From: Hemileia vastatrix
Taxonomy: Eukaryota > Basidiomycota > Pucciniomycetes > Pucciniales > Zaghouaniaceae
NCBI GenBank assembly: GCA_030280995.1
Contig: JASXTE010000015.1
Location: 6,745,001 to 6,809,000, forward strand
DNA length: 64,000 bases
Direction of reading: 5' to 3'
Shown here: one piece after another, positions 1-11,999 of the stretch
Position numbering within the stretch: position 1 is the first letter of the stretch
Layout of the letters: each line of letters begins with the position of its first letter
Translations under genes and position numbers: made by a program
The notes under the pieces: model-generated
Databases searched by the model: none
What the model saw: only the letters and a program-made list of their open reading frames with translations
Told to the model about the DNA's origin: nothing

Positions 1-1060
1 AATGTTTATTGGTCAACATTAATTTTGATCAAAATTAATGAGCATTTTGATCATGAACTTTTTCAGTCAGTTAGTTGTTTCAATGCATAATGGCATTCCA
101 ACATTAATTTTGATCAAAATTAATGTTGAAATGATATAATGCTTTTTTGCATGACATGTAAAGGACGGCAAGTATTTTTAAGTATTGAAATTTACTATAC
201 ATGTTGAGGGTAAATATAAAATTTACATATCCATATTAATTTCTATAAAAATTAATGTTGACCAATACATAATAAATAGTAAATATGCCTGGCTAGTGTA
301 AGTGGCATAGCTTTTTTTCAATCTGCACTTGGCAACATTAATTTCGATCGAAATTAAGGTTCATGATTATCATCAATTTATTCAGTCAGTTGCTTACTGT
401 TATGCATGGTAACATGTCAACATTAATTTTAATAAAAATTGAATTTGACATGCTACCAAGCATTTTTATGTAAGATGAAAAGTAGGGCACTCTATTGTTA
501 AGTAAACACATTACAATGCATATTGAGCATGTAAATATCATTTACACATTAATATTAATTTCAATCAAAATTAATGTTGACCAATAAACATTGAACACAA
601 GCTTTACAACTTACACACACCAGATATAACTACCATTCAATATGTATATGGTGCTCACTAATTTCGATCGAAATTAATGAGCAGTTTTATGAAGAATTTT
701 TTGGGTCGTTTGCTGGTTTGGGTTCAATATGAAAATGTCAATATTAAATTCTATTGAAATTAATGTTGACCAATACGTAATGAATACACACTATGCCACT
801 TACACTTTCCAGGAATAGACACCATGCAATATGCCAGTATCAAAAGTAATTTCGATTGAAATTAATGTTGGCAAGGCACCATGCATAAAAATAAGCAGTT
901 GACTCCAGAAATTCATGATTATCATGCTCATTAATTTCGATCGAAATTAATTTTTGATACTGGCATATTTAATGGTAGCAATGCCTGGCAAGTATAAGTG
1001 GCATAGCGTGTATTCACTATGTATTGGTCAACATTAAATTCGATTGAAATTAATATGGAT
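1..1060. repeat. Cluster of ATTAATTT(C/T)GATC(G/A)AAATTAAT palindromes
   Basis: About eleven copies of a 22-30 base palindrome centred on GATC or a decayed form of it occur at spacings of roughly 80-120 bases. Perfect copies lie at 17-40 and 99-128; others are near 240, 340, 425, 555, 660, 745, 845, 930 and 1035. The sequence between copies is itself reused in both orientations. The strongest case is about 765-868, which reappears reverse-complemented at about 922-1045 with a ~55-base centre, so the pair could fold into a long hairpin. The array starts before the window. It lies inside CACTA-1, between its left end (not seen) and gene A. Subterminal transposase-binding repeats of CACTA elements are one possible role; a nested foldback element is another. 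Confidence 0.85.
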
Positions 1061-1269
1061 ACATAAATGTGACATAAAGAGGTATGGACCATCAATTTGT
1101 TGAAAATACATTTTTATATCTCATACATTATTTGTTTTTCTTAAATAAAATGTTACTCTCTCTCAATATCACTTTATAACATTTACCAAGCTGCTTTGAA
1201 AAAAAACAGAATACATAAAATTCAATATAAGATAGCTATATTACACAGAAGATCACCGTTATACCTAAG

Positions 1270-2947
1270 TTATGATGATGTTGATGCTCTATTAATTGAT
1301 TCCCGAATCTTTACCAGATCAATATCAGCTCCAACCCCAAGTGACTCACGTTCATTCACAGATAATCCTTGCAAAAATGTTGCTGAATAGCAATTCTTGG
1401 GGAGGTATTTGGGAACATTGAATATACCATTTTGTGCAACTGTCCTTTCTGATGACCGTGAATATGTTTTTAATGTTGATTTTTTTTGAGCTGGTGTATG
1501 GGCTAAGTCCTTTGTCATCTTATCCATTTTTTTAAACAAATCATTGAGTTCAGGATTTCGCCATCCAGGAATAGCTCGGATAGGTGCAGTTGGGGCTGGT
1601 GCTGGGCCTTCCTCGATATCAGAGATGCACCTAGTATCATGAAAAAGCACAACAAAACCTGGCACATCACTGCAGAGATCTCTTGCTAACTTGTAGCGTG
1701 CACTAGCAATCTGAATTCCAACTAAATCAGCTTCATAATAACAAAAAGCAAAGTAAAATTAAAAACTTACCTTGGTCCGATAACGTTTTACTTGTGCCCT
1801 TGCCCTCTTTTCAATCTTTTCTCTTGCTACCCTTTCCTCTTCTTGCCCAAACAACCTTATCATCTCCTTCCCCTTATTAACTACCCATTTCTCAATAACA
1901 CATTGAGTGAACTGAAGCTTTGACTGATCGATTGTATTCAAGGTGGTGAGCCATCTGGTACAGTGGTCGCATACTATGCTTCCCATGACTTGATTCCAAG
2001 TTGATTCTGAAAAATCACGGCAAGTCCAATCAAACGTGAATTTCCGAAAACCTTTTTCTTGCAATTCACGCTCTAAGTTTCTTTTGACAGAAAGTGGGAT
2101 CGGTGCTCCTCCTTTTAGTCCTCGAGGCTCAGGTGCTGGAAAAAATTCGGGTAGTCGAATTTTGGATCGCAAGAAGGCTATAGAATTGGTTATCAGAAAT
2201 TGTCGATCAGCTGCAGAATTGGCACGGTTAGAAGATTGGACTTGGGTTAGGACAGTTTGAATGGTTTTTAGTTTGAATTGGCTCCAATCTTTCCAATTTT
2301 CAATCTCCAAAGGTGTTGGGCTCGCAGGATATTTTGATATTTGTGTTGGTCCCCCAAGACAATACTTCAGAAAGTGGTAAATATTTCTATTTAGACTGTC
2401 CGAGCTCCTGGGAACATCATTCCTTCTAACTAAGCCTCTTACAGCCCTTAACCCCCGTTCTCGCTCATGAGACTCTGCTGAATTGAGTCTGTGGTAATCA
2501 CTGATACCCATAATGATTGAGGGATTCACTAACAATTCAAATAAGTTAATTAAATTGGTTATTTTTCAATAAAAGAATACACTACAAATTTTACTTACCT
2601 GCTCCACTTGTGCTTGCTCCTTGGTTAGGCTGAGCAGATGATGATTGGTCTCCGAAAAATTCCCTCAATACTTCACTAGCCCAATCTCTTCCTAGCTGAT
2701 CAGCTTGCTGATCAGCACTTTCAGAAGCAGAAGGATGATTGGGATTAAAATTTCTCGGTTCTGAATGAGACTCTTGGCCTGGATTGGGATTAGGTGGTGG
2801 GTTAGGATTAGGTGGTACAGATTGAGATGCATCTGGAGGTGGATCAGCAGAGGGTGGTGGAGGAGTATTTCCAGTATTAGTATGTTGAGGCGGAAAACAA
2901 TCAGAATCGGTTGGGTCAACAGACATCCCTTCAAAATTATCATCCAT
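1270..2947 (-). CDS. Gene A: unrecognised transposon-borne protein, 3 exons, 515 aa
   Basis: I do not recognise the family. Exons are 2947-2599, 2528-1771 and 1710-1270. The introns start GTAAGT and end TAG or CAG, and the joined coding length is 1548 bases, an intact frame. The first ~115 residues are disordered and Pro/Ser/Asn-rich, with runs such as PPNPNPPPNPNP. The middle is helical and ends in a Lys/Arg/Glu-rich segment (RVAREKIEKRARAQVKRYR). The last exon contains the motif VPKYLPKNCYS near the C-terminus. A divergent paralogue lies at 7828-8949, with the same intron position and phase after the basic segment and a matching VPRGLPNDCYS motif. It lies downstream of the transposase on the same strand. 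A role as a TnpA-like accessory DNA-binding protein is conjecture. The start is the ATG opening the proline-rich exon; a further 5' exon cannot be excluded. Confidence 0.7.
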
Positions 2948-3364
2948 AATGAACTGTAATAAAATAAAATAAAATAAAAATAATCAGTTGTTAAAATTTA
3001 TACCTATCAAAGCTAAAGTAAAAAAAGATACTATGTATATAGTCTTGTAAACGTGTATGTTCTCTTGTCGAAAAATAAAGTGAATAATATATAGCTATCA
3101 GCTAAAGTTGGAAGGTCAAACTATTTATAGTAGATGAATGAGCAAGAAGATCATTCATTAAGTAAAAATTTTATCATATTTCTCATTATCATGATTTTAT
3201 TTCTTTCATTCTTACATTTAAGATAAAAATGACTCATTGAAAGCTTGGGTTCTCTCGCAATAAAAGCAACCAAAGTAATTGTTCACTGGTTTATGATAAG
3301 GTAAGTTGGATGCATTGCATTTTTTAATCGAGCATTGAATTATTTCTTTCACCATTTACAAATA

Positions 3365-6300
3365 TCACCAATCCTACAAATTTCCCGAATCCCAAATTAA
3401 CACAAAGATGTTAGTCAACAGAAAATAAATTTGATTAATTTTTTCACTCACTACTGTCTGCAGTCCAATGGCAGTGACAACCTCGTCTTTGATTCCAAAC
3501 ATTCCTTTTTTGTGCTCGACAGTAGCTGCATGTCCAATTATTGCATCTTTCTTAATCACAATTTGAGTTGCTTTGGCTACTCTTACTAACCGACAATGCA
3601 CTTGTGGGAAAAGCTCATAGGGATCCTTTGATGTTTCTTCTGGACGGAGCTCTTTGAAAGGACTTACTATTAAATATATTTGATCAATCTCTTCCTTTGA
3701 TCTGAAAAGATCATCAATTTGCCCAAACTGGCTATCTTTTCCATAGTAGAATTCAATTGTTGAATTAGCAATGTGTCAATGGTAACTAGTAAACCTCTTT
3801 CCATGTATCAATATGCTTGCTACATTTTCAACTACCCGATCCCCACTTTTCTCCGATGGTGTCAAAGCCCGTCTTGAAGTTTCTTTTCCCATTCGTGCCC
3901 TTACCCATTTAGTAAATAATGCCATACTTAGATGGATCCATTTGTTTTGTTTATCGAGATCAATATGGATTTTTTTAGTCTCACATTGATCATTATCTTC
4001 AGCTTCACCAAGATCTAATACCCTAGACTTCCGATACCAATGTTTGAGCATTGTTAGCGGTATCTCTCCTGTGGTAAATATTAATAAATTAGCACAGCTG
4101 AGTTTTTAAATCATTTCTTACAAACATTACATACGTGGATGGTGATTGTTTGGAATTTCAGATAATATATGATTCACCCGCTCTCCAGACCAAGTAGCTG
4201 TACCTGATGGTGGACCAAGACGCTTTATCATTTCAGGATAATGTTGAGTGATATGCAGATTTGGCTTTGCATTAATATTCTTCCAACCCTCTTCAAGGCA
4301 CTCACGATACTCTAACAGAAATTGATCTAGATCTTTAAGCTCATTAGTCTGTATATTTTTTAATGTCAAAAAATTGGTGATCGAGCATAATGTTACAAGT
4401 GACTTGAGAAGATAATATTCTCTTGGTTTATCAGCTGAGGAAGCTGAAGATTCAGATTCTTTAAATTTTTCAAACCAAAGGGGTATAAGTGACAAAGGGA
4501 AGTAGAGAGTATACAGCATGTGCCATTCTGCTGCCTTGAGGGATCCTGCCTTTTTAGATCCTACTGATTTTGGAACTCGTGTTAGCCAGGAAGGTCTTCT
4601 TACTTGATCAATCATCTTCCATACAACCTGTAGCTCTGCTGCTGTGATTCGTGGATTACTACTACCTTCATTTTCTTTCTCCTTACCTTTCCTTTTATTT
4701 TCTTCATCTCTAGCTGTCTCATTTGATGAGTGAGATCCTTCACTCTGTGATATGCTAATGCTTCTTTGCCTTAAGTTATACAATGAATTCCTACTGTCAC
4801 TGCTTTGAGACTGTACTGAGGCCACATCGCTATATGGAGGAATAAATTTGGAGCTGGATGACCTACTCTGGCTTCTTGATCGATTTGTTCCCAATCCTTC
4901 ATTATCTAGTCCATGATGACTTGATGACTGTCTTGAACTCGTACGTCTTTGCCGCTTGTGCTGTCTCGTGTGTCCTGTATCATCATCATCATTATTCGTG
5001 GTGCTTAAGCTACTTCTACGTTTTTTCGAATGTTTGTGCAGTGAAGTATCAGAAAAGAAATCATCATCTTCTTCTCTTACATGCCAATTTTTATCCTTTT
5101 CCAGCTTTCTTTCTAGATCTTTTGCTGCATTTTGGATTTGAAAATAGCTTAGACTGTGATCTTTTAGGTTGCCAAGCATATGTGAATGCATAACATCAAT
5201 TGAGCAATATTCAGTTGGACGCCAATATTCAAGGTTATTCAGCTCACTCCATCGTACCCCATGATTTTGAACAATTGATACATGCTCCCAATGTGACTTA
5301 GAATTTTTCCACTTTGTTGCCCAGCACATATGATCCTCATGATTCCGTAATGAAAAATTTCCCACATTCTTTTCACTAATTTCATCTTTAGAGATATTAC
5401 AGAAAGAGCAGAACATTTTTGCAGAGTGACTCGAAAAGCCAGCCAATTTTCGTATTGCAGGAATGTCACCTATCAAAGAGAACAATGCAACTCTTAATTT
5501 CCGGCCTCGTGGATAAAGATGTGTCTTTTCAATCAATATACCATCCCATAGAGTTTGTAGATCATTAACCAGTGGTTTTAGAAGGTGATTAAGCTGTTCA
5601 CTTGTGGGTTCTGTTGGTCCGGGTATAATAGAATACAAAAAAAGATTTTCCATTTTGTATCTATCTTCTTGAGGTAGGTTCATACACACCATCATAATAT
5701 TGCCTACAGACTTCTGATGACCTCCAATCCTATTGCCACCAGGCCTAAACCAGTCGACATATAAAGTAAACATTAAGTTGCCTGAAGTTATCGTATATTC
5801 ATCATCATTGCTATCCAGAGCTGGAGTGGTTATGGGAAAGTTTTTCCAAATTGAACCATCACAAACATCCTTCATCAAATCACACTCTACACGTTCTGCC
5901 ACAGGGGTTTTCTTCTCAATCAGAAGCTCAAATTTGAACAGTTTGATCTTTTCCTTAAGCCAGTCGATAAAAGAATGGTGATGAAATGTTTTAAGAGATA
6001 AGTATTTTACATGTTCTTGATGTTCCTCCATCAAATACAGCCTTTCATCACATTTAACTGCAATTTGTCCTGCTCCAAACATTTTTAAATAGCGCTTTGA
6101 TGATGAAAGAAACGGTTGATTGCAACATAGTATAGATGGTTGAGATTCAGAGTTATACTCATAAAGAGCAAAGCATTTAGGACAGCATGTTTTAGTGAAA
6201 AATGATTGATTGAGCTTTAATCGACTAAAAACTGTATCTATCGAGCGTGGGACCAGGCGGACAATGCTATCAGAATCCAGTATTCCACTATCACCTAGAA

Positions 6301-6752
6301 GTTTGAGCTTCTTAATTTCTTCATCCAAAAATTGAGTACAACCTTCTTTGCTCAAATGATGAATCAGAGAAAGCTTTGCTGCCTGCCACATAATTATTTG
6401 GCTATACCGTTCCCCGAGATTTGAGTTTCTAGAGACTGTTGAAGATACTTCTGCCCCCAATAGCAACTGCCTCTATGTAATAAATCATTGAAACATCATA
6501 AAGACTTTAATTCTCACATTGAACTATAGATATACAGCTTACTGTTTCTGTGGAGCGGGAACTTCCAATGTTAAGTGGATTGTTGGAAGAAATAACCATC
6601 TGGGCCTTCCTATTTCTTTCCTCTTGATGTTTTGCATAAGAATTAGAGCTTTTGAAAGCCATACCAACTTCAAAGGACCCAGAAGAAGTTTGATACTTTC
6701 TATTGACACATCCAAGATCTTGACATTGACATACATGAAAAAATGGAGGCAT
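3365..6752 (-). pseudogene. CACTA/Tnp2-like (Plavaka-type) transposase, 4 exons, one internal TGA
   Basis: Exons are 6752-6543, 6472-4135, 4068-3452 and 3373-3365. The introns begin GTAAGC, GTATGT and GTGAGT and end AG. Joined length is 3174 bases (1058 codons), consistent with one original frame. The N-terminus has a cysteine cluster (CQCQDLGC) typical of fungal Tnp2 proteins. Candidate catalytic aspartates of the RNase H-fold core are at about 310 (LYVDWF), 406 (GDIPAIRKLAGF, followed by CSFC) and 496 (CSIDVMHSHMLG). A Ser/Arg-rich linker of ~120 residues follows, then the conserved TATWSGERVNHIL. The last domain includes HCRLVRV and GHAATVEHKKG. Codon ~947 is TGA (3776-3778) with the same frame open on both sides, so this is a very young or single-hit lesion. 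The protein would cut and join the CACTA ends. Without the last ~110 residues, activity is doubtful. Confidence 0.88.
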
Positions 6753-7827
6753 TGTAATTGTGATAATTGTAGGAATAAGTTAGCTATTCGAAGTTACCGA
6801 TTGAAGGTATTCCTTTTTTTGAAAGGCACTAGCTAATATAAGCTACATTTTTTTATCAAAAGAATATGATGGAATATGTGTTGAAATTATTTAAGTTTAA
6901 ATGTTTAATTTTTAATCGGATAAATTATATATTAATTTAAAGTTATGCAGTCTACTTTATTTGTATTCTGTATACTCTCTGCATTTGTACAACAATGCAT
7001 GCATGTTTATCAGAATATTTTCTATCATAGAAAAAATTCTGTTGTACGCACAAGCATCTTAATTATTTTTCTATCAAATGCCTTCTGAGTTATATCTAAC
7101 TACCCTATAATTATTTGATTTTGATAAAAATTCTTAGTTATGGACTATAAGAAAAGTAATCCATATTTTTAACATAATTATTTAAAAAATTACCCCAAAA
7201 ATCAAAGTTAAACCCAAAAATAAGTTTAATATTTTGTAAAAAACAATCACAAACATATTTCTTTCAACTTGAAAATTGGTCTGTACTAGGTAGAATTTTC
7301 TATAAAGAAAAAATCAAAAATACTCAAATAATAGATGCTACAAAAGTGTAAACCTTAAAGAATTACATAAAAGCTGAAACCTTGTATAACTTTTCATACA
7401 TAAATGCGATGAAGTGACACTCTAGTCTATTTATTCAGGTTGAAAAAAATTACTCAAAAGAATATGTATTACTATCATATTGGACCAAAAATAATTTTTT
7501 GGTAATCAAAAAATGAACATAGCCTCACATTTAACAAATTATTTTTGTGGAAGAATTTTTTGAAAAGAAAAAAAAATCCGTTTCTTAAATGAGTCTGCTT
7601 TTATCACATAATCATTCTCTTTATTTTATACCATTCCTTTTGAGTTCAAGTTGCATATAAAAATATAATTTATGCATATTATAATTCCATAAAGTCGAAA
7701 TATTTCTTATTCTTAATTTTTGTGATATTTCTCCTTAAATCAACTTTGATCATAAAGTTTTGGAGCTCAACAATTTATCCTTCCTCTTTGTTTAATTTAA
7801 TTGAACACTTTCTTAATCTTATTATTT
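6753..7827. other. AT-rich intergenic stretch between divergent genes
   Basis: This stretch separates the transposase start (minus strand) from the gene A-prime start (plus strand), so it should hold both promoters. It is very AT-rich with long A and T runs and no convincing ORF. I see no palindromes like those at 1-1060 and no terminal repeats. A further 5' exon of A-prime, equivalent to the proline-rich exon of gene A, could be hidden here, but I could not identify it. Confidence 0.5.
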
Positions 7828-8949
7828 ATGAACCCTAGTAGCTCTTACTTTCCTCATGGAAACCTGCCCACAAACACAAGAACACTTAATAGAATTTTTA
7901 ATGAGACTTTGCCTCCATTCAATTCTCACTTTTGTAGATCTATACACAATTTTTGTCGTTCACTTTTGGATATGTCACCAGAATCAAATGGATGGAAACA
8001 AAACCCTACTGAAGAGCAATTAGACAGATTTTCATCATTCGACATGAATTCTTGCAACATTGCCTTTGAACTACCTCATCCAGAATCAAATTCAGCGGTT
8101 TCAGAAAAGTTTCCACCAATTTTCCGTGAATCTTTTATTGAGCACCTTCGCATGTGTGGTTTCCCAGGATCAACTTTCGCTTGGAACCTAGATTGGTTTG
8201 ACAAATGGAACCAGGTCTTGGAAAATATTCTCATTAAACACTGGGACAATGCCTTAAAAACCAATAATTTGATTGCATATCCAATTGACTCAACTCAAAT
8301 TAGCTTCTCAAATCAAATAGGAGTTCTTCACCGTTGGGTTTTAGGTCATGCTGATAGATTAAGACTTGGGAAGGATTCTCATAGCTCTCAAGAAATAATC
8401 AAAGTGAGAAAGCATAAATATAGAATAAAAAAAAAAGTATGAAAATCCCTTTTTTTTCAACCGTTTTTATTTATGACCTTTATTTCAAATAACAAAGATT
8501 CTTAGAATTCAGTTAACCGAACTAAACTTCTTAAACAACTTCCACATTGTGAAACTTATCACAACCTTTTCACAAACATCAAATGTTGTTCAGACACCGA
8601 AATTGATAATGATGGATCGTTAAGACGTATCTTAATGCAATGGAGGTCTGAAGATTTTTCTAAAGTTGCACAATATCTTGACCAACAACACTTTGATATT
8701 CGAGATAATTCAACCTACTCTGGCAGTGTGCTAAAGGACTTGGCCTTGTACAAAAGAATCAGTTTGGTTTCAACATTATCCCCTAACCTTAATCCTTCTC
8801 ATGTCCCCCGGGGTTTGCCGAATGACTGTTATTCTCCCTTATATCTTGCATCTCTAAATCCTCAACAACTCAGACTTTTAAATCCTCAAAATCCCATAAA
8901 TTTACCTGCTCTCCTTGAAATTCTTTGTTCCTCTAATGTGAGTGATTGA
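7828..8949 (+). CDS. Gene A-prime: divergent paralogue of gene A, 2 exons, 350 aa
   Basis: Exons are 7828-8436 and 8506-8949 with a 69-base intron (GTATGA...TTAG). The joined length of 1053 bases is an intact frame ending TGA. The family is unknown. Similarity to gene A is low but collinear. Segments with the pattern W-N-Q-V followed by an aromatic/helical block precede a basic segment (KVRKHKYRIKKK), where both genes are interrupted by a phase-0 intron. The second exon then ends with VPRGLPNDCYSPLYLASL, against VPKYLPKNCYSATFLQGL in gene A. It lacks the proline-rich first exon, unless that lies undetected upstream. It is convergent with the SNF2 gene, with 132 bases between stop codons. The start is the first in-frame ATG (MNPSSSYF); the frame is open slightly further upstream without ATG. 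Confidence 0.65.
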
Positions 8950-9081
8950 CAAACTCCCTTAATAATAGGTTTGCACACTCATACTCCTCATTTCCACTGT
9001 TTGGGACACTTAGCCTTGAAAACAAAAACATAATTTTAATGATTACTATTATCATTAAAATTTATAGAAATGAAATTTGGC

Positions 9082-11361
9082 TTACATTGTTAGCTCCATT
9101 TTTTTCCTTTGAATCTTATACATGCTGAATTCTATACTTCCTTGTACAAAATAATTCAAAACATTTACTTCATTTTGCTGCCCCATTCTATACAGCCGAT
9201 CAACAGCCTGTTGCTCAACTGCTGGATTCCAATTTGGCTCCTATTTCAACATTGAACATATAAAAAATTTAATATTTTTGTTCTTAATATGAAATAAAAG
9301 ACATTGAGCTCACCATTATATATACATTTTGAGCACACCTGAGATCTATACCCACTCCTGCAGCCTGAATCGTTCCAACCAAAACTTGGCAATTTTTATT
9401 AAAATGGAATTCATGCATATTTTTGTCTCGCTTTGTCCGGCTGAGTTCACCAGTAAGCTGGGTATACCTAATATTGTGGTCATCTAAAGCCATTTTTATT
9501 CTATTTTGAAATATTAGAAAATTGTTTTTAATAAGCCAACACAATTTTGTAAAACAATTCATTATAGAATCACTTACATCTGCAAAAAGTCTGCAAAGTT
9601 GGAGAATATAACAGCTTTTGGAAAATTTATATCCCTTTCACCAGACAAAAAGTTTTTTAAGTGGCCTATAAGATGACAAATCTTTGCAGAATGCTGCCAG
9701 GTGAAATCAAAAGTTGGAGTTTCATCCAGATTTTCGTAGATTGGATGGTTGCAGAATTTTCTTAAAATCATCAGCTCTCTTAGAAACTCAGATGAGTCCC
9801 AAGGGAAGTCAGTGCTTCTGGAGGGCCCATATCGCTCAGTGAATCCTTCTTGAAGCACATCAAGTTTAGACCTCCATGGATCTGCTAATTGAACCGATAT
9901 CCCCCTTTGAATCTTTTTTGGAAGAGACAAAATTGCATCCTTTGTTCTACGTAGGCTTATGACTTTCATTAAGTGATTGATTGATTTAATAGAATTAGCC
10001 TTTCCTTTTTGCAAACCTGGAAAAAGGAAATTCTTCCATAACCAGTCTTCTTGCCACTTTTCGATTCTAAGAAAAAATATGAGACTTTGAAGGTCAGTGG
10101 GCCTGTTCTGAAGTGGAGTTCCAGTCAAGCATAGTCGGTGTTGGGATTCCAAGTCAAATATTGTTTGAGCCCTCTGTGAGTAAGGATTTTTAATGTAACT
10201 AAAAGAATATTTATAAAAATTGATAATAAAAATTAAGTTTTAAGTTTTAGATATAGAAATGGGCACTAACTGAGCTTCATCTAAAACAACTCTATACCAA
10301 AAGATCATTTGAGTCACCGGTATCTTTTTTTGGCTTTGATTTTTTGACATCGTTGGGCTAGCTATTTCATAGGTCGTTAAAACAATAGCAGTGTCCTGTA
10401 GCTCATTGACATTAGTATTTTGACAATCCTTCCCATAAAGAACCTTGAAAGGAAGTGCATTATCTTCAAAGTGCACACTTATTTCATTGATCCAATTCGA
10501 TAGTGTTGCCAGGGGGCATATAATCAGTGTGGCTGAACTCAAATTAATACCTTCTTGATTTTCTGATACCTGGAATTGTCTTGCTTCACCTTGAGTTGCA
10601 CTTATAAGAGAAAGAGTTGAAAGTGTCTTTCCCAAACCCATATCATCAGCAAGTATTGACCCGTTTCCTTCAGGCGGCAATTGATTGTTAGGAAACTGAT
10701 CTTTATAGTCATCGAATCCAGTTCTAAGCCAATGGTTGTCCTGGTGCCTCCACATGATATCCAACTTTTCCTTTAACATTCGTTCATTGTCAATCATAAA
10801 ATTTATTGCTTGAAGTTGATGTGTTTTGAGAACTGTTTTGATTCCTCGGATAAGTTGATCAGCTTTCCAATCTTGAGTACTCTGAGATATTTGGAAAGAG
10901 CCTTCAAAAATTACATGCGGGATATTAAAAAAGATAGTGGAGTCGTAGTTCAGGATTGGACATAAATCGATTTGTGCAGAAGAAAATGCTTCTTTAGCAA
11001 GACTGATTAGTGTACTTGAAGAAAAGAGGCATCCCCAAAGTTGATACTGATTACCAAAAACTGGAACCAAGTAAGCATGAAAATAGAAAGGCTTCATAGG
11101 ATTCAAGGCACTTCTTTGGTTTAAATGGTGAGATCCAGAGCCAATGTCACCCAATAGTGGTCCAATGTGCTGACTCTGCACTTGAGAAAGATTACCAACA
11201 AGGGTTGGTTTTCTTTCTTCAAATAGTCCAAAAATATGAACATTCGAATGGCCTCGCTGTAAAATTGTGGGGGTCGGTGAGTTTTGAAATCTTGAAATTA
11301 CATTCATATAAATTTGATCGATTGTTATTGAGAACTGTCCAACACATCTGAGACTTGACAT
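9082..11361 (-). CDS. SNF2-family ATPase/helicase (Rad5/Rad16-like), 4 exons, 685 aa
   Basis: Exons are 11361-10271, 10198-9578, 9500-9314 and 9240-9082; the introns are canonical and the joined length is 2058 bases with no stop. Motif I is DDMGLGKT (~239-246) and Ia is IICPLATLSNW. The DEAH box (~361-364) is created by splicing: exon 1 ends in the DEA codons plus CA, and exon 2 supplies the last base. Further motifs are LTGTPLQN, LRRTKDA, GTIQAAGVGIDL and QQAVDRLYRMGQ. Rad5/HLTF proteins have a RING finger between the two helicase lobes; none is visible here, and the protein is shorter. It would use ATP to move along DNA or remodel nucleosomes in the nucleus. Its location inside CACTA-1 suggests a passenger or helper for transposition, chromatin access or silencing escape. 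The function is inferred; the family call is firm. Confidence 0.9.
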
Positions 11362-11999
11362 ATTAAGTAAGAATAGTATCTGAAGATAGTGGTTGTTAAA
11401 AGATGAATTGAAGCAAAAAATGAAGAATCAGTTTTGAATAAAACGACAAAATAACTTTTTAGCATATGCTATGCTAAGCTCATAATTCTTTCACATGTAT
11501 TATTATTATCTTTTTAATAAATATTGGAAGTAAATCAATGATAACTGAAATGAATAATATGTCTTAAAAATAAATCTTGAGCCTATAGAGTAAATTTTGG
11601 TTTGTGGAGGAAGAAAAATTTTCTCAATAAAAATGTGCATTATTGTTACATTATAATCACAAAATAGAATAATTTCACTCTTATTACACTTATTTATGTT
11701 TCTGTCTAATAGTAAAATGCTTTAGATGTCAGTTCAAAATCCAAATTGAAACTACTACCTAGAACGATATCTTGATACTAACATACTTTTTGTAAGTCTT
11801 TGGAAAGACACTTATGGTGATCTCAATAATATTAAAATTGATTTGAATTGTATGTTTTATCAAATATCTATGTAGTCTAGTGTAATAATTGAGATACTAC
11901 AGTTTAACCTTCTGTTACCAACTTGGCAAAAAAATATATGTAGATATTCTTAGAACGAATATCAAATTTTGCTTTCCACAAGATGGGAAAGTGAATATT

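Noticed and set aside
1..1060. CRISPR-like spaced repeats
   Set aside because: The repeats are palindromes with unequal spacing and the spacers are themselves repeated and inverted; the genome is eukaryotic.
4858..5193. 111-codon plus-strand ORF opposite the transposase
   Set aside because: It lies antisense to the Ser/Arg-rich linker of the transposase; codon bias of that linker explains the open frame.
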